Origin: Candidatus Sumerlaeota bacterium
Lineage (GTDB): Bacteria > Sumerlaeota > Sumerlaeia > SLMS01 > JAHLLQ01
Direction of reading: 5' to 3'
NCBI GenBank assembly: GCA_030156535.1
Contig: JASGMJ010000014.1
Coordinates: 51,915-115,914, forward strand
DNA length: 64,000 bases
In this document: positions 56,619 to 64,000 of the stretch, piece by piece
Numbering within the stretch: the first letter of the stretch is position 1
How the letters are laid out: each line of letters begins with the position of its first letter
Translations under genes and position numbers: made by a program
Notes under the pieces: generated by a model
The model's input: only the letters and a program-made list of their open reading frames with translations
The model's database searches: none
Told to the model about the DNA's origin: nothing

Positions 56619-57076
56619 TTCTTGCGCGGCGCCGCGGCCTTCTTTGCCGGAGCCGATGCGGCTGCTTCGCGCACCGCATACTCATAGCCGCGCAGCCCCA
56701 TTCCGCAAATCACGCCACGGGCGATACCACTGATAAAGCTGTGGCGGCGAAACTCCTCGCGCGTGTGGATATTGGAAATGTGGACCTCGTAAACTGGCAG
56801 TCCGATCCCCACGAGCGCATCCCGCAACACCACCGACGTGTGCGTCAGTCCGCCGGGATTGATGACCACCGCGTCGGCTTTGCGCGGCAGGCCATGCAGA
56901 TAGTCAATCAGCGCGCCCTCGTGATTGCTTTGAAAGCACTCCACCCGCACGCCCAGCTCCGCCCCGAGATCATTCAGATGCCGCTCCAGATCGTGCAGCG
57001 TGTCCTTGCCATAGACTTCCGGTTCCCGTGTTCCGAGCAAGTTCAGATTCGGTCCGTTGATCACAGCGATGCGCAT
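56615..57076 (-). CDS. aroQ: 3-dehydroquinate dehydratase, type II
   Basis: Catalyses the third step of the shikimate pathway. NGPNLNLLGTREPEVYG (8-24) carries the family start and catalytic tyrosine, FQSNHEGALIDYLHG and VVINPGGLTHTSVVL follow, and VHISNIHTREEFRRHSF holds the catalytic histidine region. A 20-residue lysine/alanine-rich tail ends the 153-residue protein. ATG 57076 has AGGAGG 6 nt upstream. It overlaps the downstream glycosyltransferase by 4 nt. Confidence 0.96.
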   Translation of the reverse strand: MRIAVINGPNLNLLGTREPEVYGKDTLHDLERHLNDLGAELGVRVECFQSNHEGALIDYLHGLPRKADAVVINPGGLTHTSVVLRDALVGIGLPVYEVHISNIHTREEFRRHSFISGIARGVICGMGLRGYEYAVREAAASAPAKKAAAPRKK

Positions 57077-57372
57077 GGGGAGCCTCCTGTCTGAGGGGTA
57101 ACTTCCCTGCCGCGCGGCACGGGAGTCAGCAGGAATCCGTGGGCGAATACGTCTCAGCCCGCGGAAGACTGAACCGCAACGCCCAAGAATGTTGAGTGAA
57201 GTCTTTCAAATTTTCCCCCGGCCAGGCGAACAAGGAACTGCCCTCCGTACTTGCCCGGCATGAACCCGGTCGATCGCCCCGGCAAGACGCTCAGATGGTT
57301 CATCGGACGCAGGAGCCCAACAAGCAAACCTGCCGCATCCGGCCGGAAACTGTGAGAAGCGCTCCAAGCCGG
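57077..57372. other. Intergenic region between aroQ and hisS
   Basis: About 300 nt with no recognisable gene. It should contain the hisS transcription end and the aroQ promoter. A short perfect palindrome, TGCCGCGCGGCA, lies near 57110; I see no clear terminator stem with a T-run. Confidence 0.4.
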
Positions 57373-58665
57373 TTAGCTCTGCTGCAGCATCTCGAGTACC
57401 CGATCCTTCGGCACTGCTTCCTGTGTGCGATTCAGCAGGTCCTTGACGACAACTTCGCCGCGCTCGCCTTCCTCGCCGCCCACGATCAGCGCGAAACGCA
57501 CCCCGCTCTTCACCGCCGCCTGCAACTGCTTCGAGACGCCGCGCGAGCGGTAGGGGAAGTCCGTCTCGACGCCCGTTTCACGCAGGCGTGCGGCCAGCGC
57601 GAACGCCTCCAGCTTCGCGCCTTCGTCGAAGTACAGCACCGCGGCGTGTGCCGAACGCGGCTTGGCCAGTCGAATGTTCTGGCTTTCGAGCGCGAGAATC
57701 ACGCGCTCGATCCCCGAGCCAAACCCCACCGCCGCCGTCGATGGACCGCCGATTTGCTCCACCAAACCGTCGTACCGTCCGCCGCCGCCAATCACCTTGA
57801 TTGCGCCGTCGAGCGAGTCGCACGTCACCTCGAACGCCGTCTTCGTATAGTAATCGAGTCCGCGCACCAGACGCGGATTGATGACGAACGGAATCCCCAG
57901 GGCCCCAAGCGCCGCCTTCACCCCGTCGAAATGCTCGCGGCATTCCTCGTCCAGGTGGTCGATCATGACGGGCGCCCCGGCAACGATTTCCTGATCGCGG
58001 GGGTCCTTGGAGTCGAGCACCCGCATCGGGTTCACGTCCACGCGCCGCTGCGAATCCTCCGACAGCTGCCCCATGTGCTCGCGCAGATAGGCCACGAGGA
58101 TGTCGCGGTAGGCCGGGCGGCACGCGGGCGAGCCCACGCTGTTGATGTGCACGGTCAGTTGCCCGAGCCCGAGACGGCGGAAGAAGCCGTAGAGAACGGC
58201 GATCACTTCGGCGTCGGCCGACGGGTCGGTCTCCTTGAAGACTTCGAGGCCAAGCTGGGTGTGCTGGCGATAGCGCCCACGCTGGGGGCGTTCGGCGCGG
58301 AACATGGGCGCCGTGTAGTAGAATTTCAGCCCCGTGCCGCTGGCCGCGAGGCCGTGCTGCACCAACGCCCGGCACACCGACGCGGATCCCTCGGGGCGCA
58401 GCGACAGCGAACGTCCGCCCGCGTCTTCGAACGTGTACATTTCCTTCGACACGATGTCGCTCGTCTCGCCGGCGGTGCGGCGAAACAGGCCGGTGGACTC
58501 GACAACCGGGGTCTCGATGTAACGATAGCCGTGGAGCTCCGCCCATTGCGCGTAGCGGCGCTTAATTTCCACCCACGTGGCAGAATCGTAAACGGGATTG
58601 GAAAATCCGGTGGGCAGAACGTCGTCCATGCCCCGGACCGTTTGGAGGGTCTCCTGCTTGGCCAT
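57373..58665 (-). CDS. hisS: Histidine-tRNA ligase
   Basis: A class II synthetase. It opens with QTVRGMDDVLPTGF, the HisRS start, and carries motif 2 (FYYTAPMFRAERPQRGRYRQ) near residue 108-127. The histidine-binding signature GLDYYTKTAFEV lies near 269 and motif 3, AAVGFGSGIERVIL, near 314. The C-terminal anticodon domain ends at residue 430. No T-box is present in the 95-nt gap upstream. Confidence 0.97.
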   Translation of the reverse strand: MAKQETLQTVRGMDDVLPTGFSNPVYDSATWVEIKRRYAQWAELHGYRYIETPVVESTGLFRRTAGETSDIVSKEMYTFEDAGGRSLSLRPEGSASVCRALVQHGLAASGTGLKFYYTAPMFRAERPQRGRYRQHTQLGLEVFKETDPSADAEVIAVLYGFFRRLGLGQLTVHINSVGSPACRPAYRDILVAYLREHMGQLSEDSQRRVDVNPMRVLDSKDPRDQEIVAGAPVMIDHLDEECREHFDGVKAALGALGIPFVINPRLVRGLDYYTKTAFEVTCDSLDGAIKVIGGGGRYDGLVEQIGGPSTAAVGFGSGIERVILALESQNIRLAKPRSAHAAVLYFDEGAKLEAFALAARLRETGVETDFPYRSRGVSKQLQAAVKSGVRFALIVGGEEGERGEVVVKDLLNRTQEAVPKDRVLEMLQQS

Positions 58666-58760
58666 CGCGAAACCATTTCGAGCGTGCGGAATTGGCCCGC
58701 CTGAGCGGGGGCGCGCAGGGTGGAGGAACGCGCCGCGAGCGGTCCAGCCGAATCTGGTGT

Positions 58761-62375
<3,615 letters not shown>

Positions 62376-62453
62376 CTTACCCCCTTCCATTTCATGGAAG
62401 CATCACAACATGTTCACCAATGTTCCCTCGCGAGCAAGCCGAATTGCCCCCCC

Positions 62454-62747
62454 CTAAGACCGCACGCTCTGCGCATCGGAAATCAGGCACACACCTCCAA
62501 ATTTGTTCAGAATGGGACGGACAGCGGCGGCAATGCGCTCGGCAACATCCTGCGTGCAGGCCACCAGCACATACACATTCTCGAACACGTCGGTCAGTTC
62601 ATCGGCTCCGCGATGCCCGCGGTTACCAAAGCCCTCCGCGTGACGCAAGACAGTATACCCCGGCGCTCCGGCGCGCTCCAACGCCGCCAGCAACGCCGCA
62701 CGCTCCACGGCAACCGTCACGATCTCCACGCGCTTCACGGACTCCAT
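62454..62747 (-). CDS. PII-like protein, SbtB-type
   Basis: A 97-residue ferredoxin-like fold protein: VKRVEIVTVAVERAALLAAL, then GFGNRGHRG at the T-loop position, and VYVLVACTQDVAERIAAAV. It resembles SbtB more than GlnB because the T-loop is short and the uridylylated tyrosine region is absent. It lies 4 nt downstream of the SbtA-type transporter gene, the standard arrangement in which SbtB binds adenyl nucleotides and gates SbtA. Confidence 0.85.
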   Translation of the reverse strand: MESVKRVEIVTVAVERAALLAALERAGAPGYTVLRHAEGFGNRGHRGADELTDVFENVYVLVACTQDVAERIAAAVRPILNKFGGVCLISDAQSVRS

Positions 62748-62751
62748 GGCA

Positions 62752-63720
62752 TCACCCCCACAGCCGCGAGATCACGGCGAAGCAAATCGGAATGCCCACC
62801 AGCACGTTGAACGGAAACGTCAGTGCCAAAGCCATCGTCACATAGTAGCTCGGGTTCGCTTTCGGAACCGCCAGCCGCATCGCCGCGGGCACCGCAATGT
62901 ACGACGCGCTCGCACACAACACGGTAAACATCAACGCATCCCCGCGGTCCAGCCCCATCAAACGGCTCAGCCCGATTGCCAGCGCCGCATTCACCAACGG
63001 CACCCCCACCGAAAACCCCGCAAGGAAAAGCCCCGCCTTGCGAATCACTCCAAGGCGCCGCGCCGCCACGATTCCCATGTCCAGCAGGAAGAGACACAAC
63101 ACGCCCTTGAACAAACCGTCGGTCAGCGGGCTGACCGCCTCCCACCCCTTCTCCCCCGTCGCCGCACCAATCAACAAACTGCCCGTCAGCAGGAAGACCG
63201 ACCCGTTAAAAAACGAATCGCGCAGCAGCGCCGGCCAGTCGGTCTTTTCCGCCGCACTCCTCTCGCGCCGCGCCATGCGGTACAGTAGCACACCCACCAC
63301 AATCGCCGGCGACTCCATCAGCGCCATCGCTGCCACCAGATAGCCACTGTACCCGATCCCCGTCGCATTCAGAAACGCGCCCGCCGTGATAAACGTCACC
63401 GCGCTGATCGAGCCATACGTCGCCGCAATCGCCGCCGCGTTGTCCACACCCACGCGCCCGCGCAGCAGAAAGAAACTGTAGACCGGCACGACCAACGCCA
63501 TCATGACCGCCGCGCCCAACACCATCGCGATTCGCGGGGTCACTCCGCTGTGGCTCAGCTCCACCCCTCCCTTGAACCCGATCGCGAACAACAAATACAG
63601 CGACAGGATTTTCGGAAACGGTTGGGGAAGCTCCAAGTCCGACTTCACCAGCACCGCAGCCATCCCAAGAATGAAAAAAAGCAGCGGCGGGTTCAGCAGA
63701 TTATCGGCCAGAAAGGACAT
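62752..63720 (-). CDS. sbtA: Sodium-dependent bicarbonate transporter SbtA family
   Basis: The 322-residue protein has about ten transmembrane helices in two inverted halves, with LLFFILGMAAVLVKSDLELP at the start and the family signature SISAVTFITAGAFLNATG near 106-123. The repeat in the second half is FTVLCASASYIAVPAAMR. Both carry the serine/asparagine-rich discontinuous helices of SbtA. It pumps bicarbonate with sodium in cyanobacteria; relatives in heterotrophs are less studied. The PII-like gene follows directly on the same strand. Confidence 0.9.
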   Translation of the reverse strand: MSFLADNLLNPPLLFFILGMAAVLVKSDLELPQPFPKILSLYLLFAIGFKGGVELSHSGVTPRIAMVLGAAVMMALVVPVYSFFLLRGRVGVDNAAAIAATYGSISAVTFITAGAFLNATGIGYSGYLVAAMALMESPAIVVGVLLYRMARRERSAAEKTDWPALLRDSFFNGSVFLLTGSLLIGAATGEKGWEAVSPLTDGLFKGVLCLFLLDMGIVAARRLGVIRKAGLFLAGFSVGVPLVNAALAIGLSRLMGLDRGDALMFTVLCASASYIAVPAAMRLAVPKANPSYYVTMALALTFPFNVLVGIPICFAVISRLWG

Positions 63721-64000
63721 GCGGCTCGCAGATGACGGGATTCAGCTTCCTCGTATCAGACGCTTTGAGAAAAGCAAGGCATGGGCCAAGGAAAGAATGT
63801 GGAGGCAATGCATTGGGGAAGAGCGCCCTGGGTTCTCAGGTCTCTGGTCCTGCCGTCTCCCATGCGCTCTGCAGATTCTGTCGCCTGTTTGCAATCACTC
63901 GCTCACTCACATCCCCACAGGGATGGCAGTTGAACGGACCAAGTTCATTCCGCAGCGAAGCGGGGCAAGGCACCAAACGGACTTCGCCCCCCCCCCGGGG
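63721..64000. other. Upstream region of sbtA, window edge
   Basis: The last 280 nt have no gene I can support. It should include the sbtA promoter on the minus strand; I find no consensus boxes. The very end is a C-run followed by GGGG. Confidence 0.4.

Noticed and set aside
58666..58760. T-box in front of hisS, or in front of trpS and metG
   Set aside because: None of the upstream gaps contains the GGTGGNACCGCG core or a terminator with a T-run.

Overview
The window is a high-GC, densely packed bacterial chromosome segment with no ribosomal RNA, tRNA, insertion sequence, prophage or CRISPR array that I can see. The cell is a Gram-negative-type (diderm) bacterium. It has many lipoprotein signal peptides, a LolB-like lipoprotein beside an MMPL/RND exporter, an O-antigen ligase and a LysM/LytM divisome-type protein. 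Two large Ser/Thr kinases (one with WD40 repeats), OpcA, PyrR, a T-box and an SbtA/SbtB pair suggest a poorly sampled phylum, in the style of Sumerlaeota/BRC1 or Planctomycetes-like lineages. That placement is inference and weak. GTG and TTG starts are common and many neighbouring genes overlap by 1-17 nt.

Layout. 1-9 kb: a partial membrane protein, dprA, a polytopic membrane protein flanked by short direct repeats, purD-pyrR (overlapping), a class A beta-lactamase-fold lipoprotein, and a membrane-anchored unknown divergent from queG. 9-21 kb: a Ser/Thr kinase with a pseudopilin-like C-terminal domain and a tiny membrane protein in front of it. Facing these is a long rightward run: site-2 protease, trpS, CNNM/CBS protein, FAD oxidoreductase, then a complete oxidative pentose phosphate operon (zwf-opcA-pgl-gnd) and a glycosyltransferase. 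21-30 kb: a secreted unknown, ruvA, a lipoprotein, metG, yihY-rhodanese, and leuA behind a T-box leader. 30-34 kb: a two-gene AbiE type IV toxin-antitoxin cassette with a duplicated operator, then pcm and an ABC ATPase that seems to start at CTG.

34-52 kb is almost entirely leftward: DEAD-box helicase, ExeM-type nuclease, DUF4405 protein, alpha/beta hydrolase, MrfA-type helicase, then a tight six-gene cluster (MoxR-like AAA+ ATPase, unknown, large lipoprotein, unknown, O-antigen ligase, CYTH phosphatase) preceded by an RND exporter and a LolB-like lipoprotein. 52-64 kb: a LysM/degenerate-LytM protein, a Fur-family regulator with a nearby palindrome, XdhC, a GT-C glycosyltransferase with aroQ, hisS, the WD40 kinase, and sbtB-sbtA for bicarbonate uptake.

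The most notable signals are the leucine-type T-box on leuA, the duplicated operator-plus-ribosome-site unit in front of abiEi, the CTG start of the ABC ATPase, the kinase/GspG-like fusion, and the six-gene MoxR cluster, whose function I cannot name.
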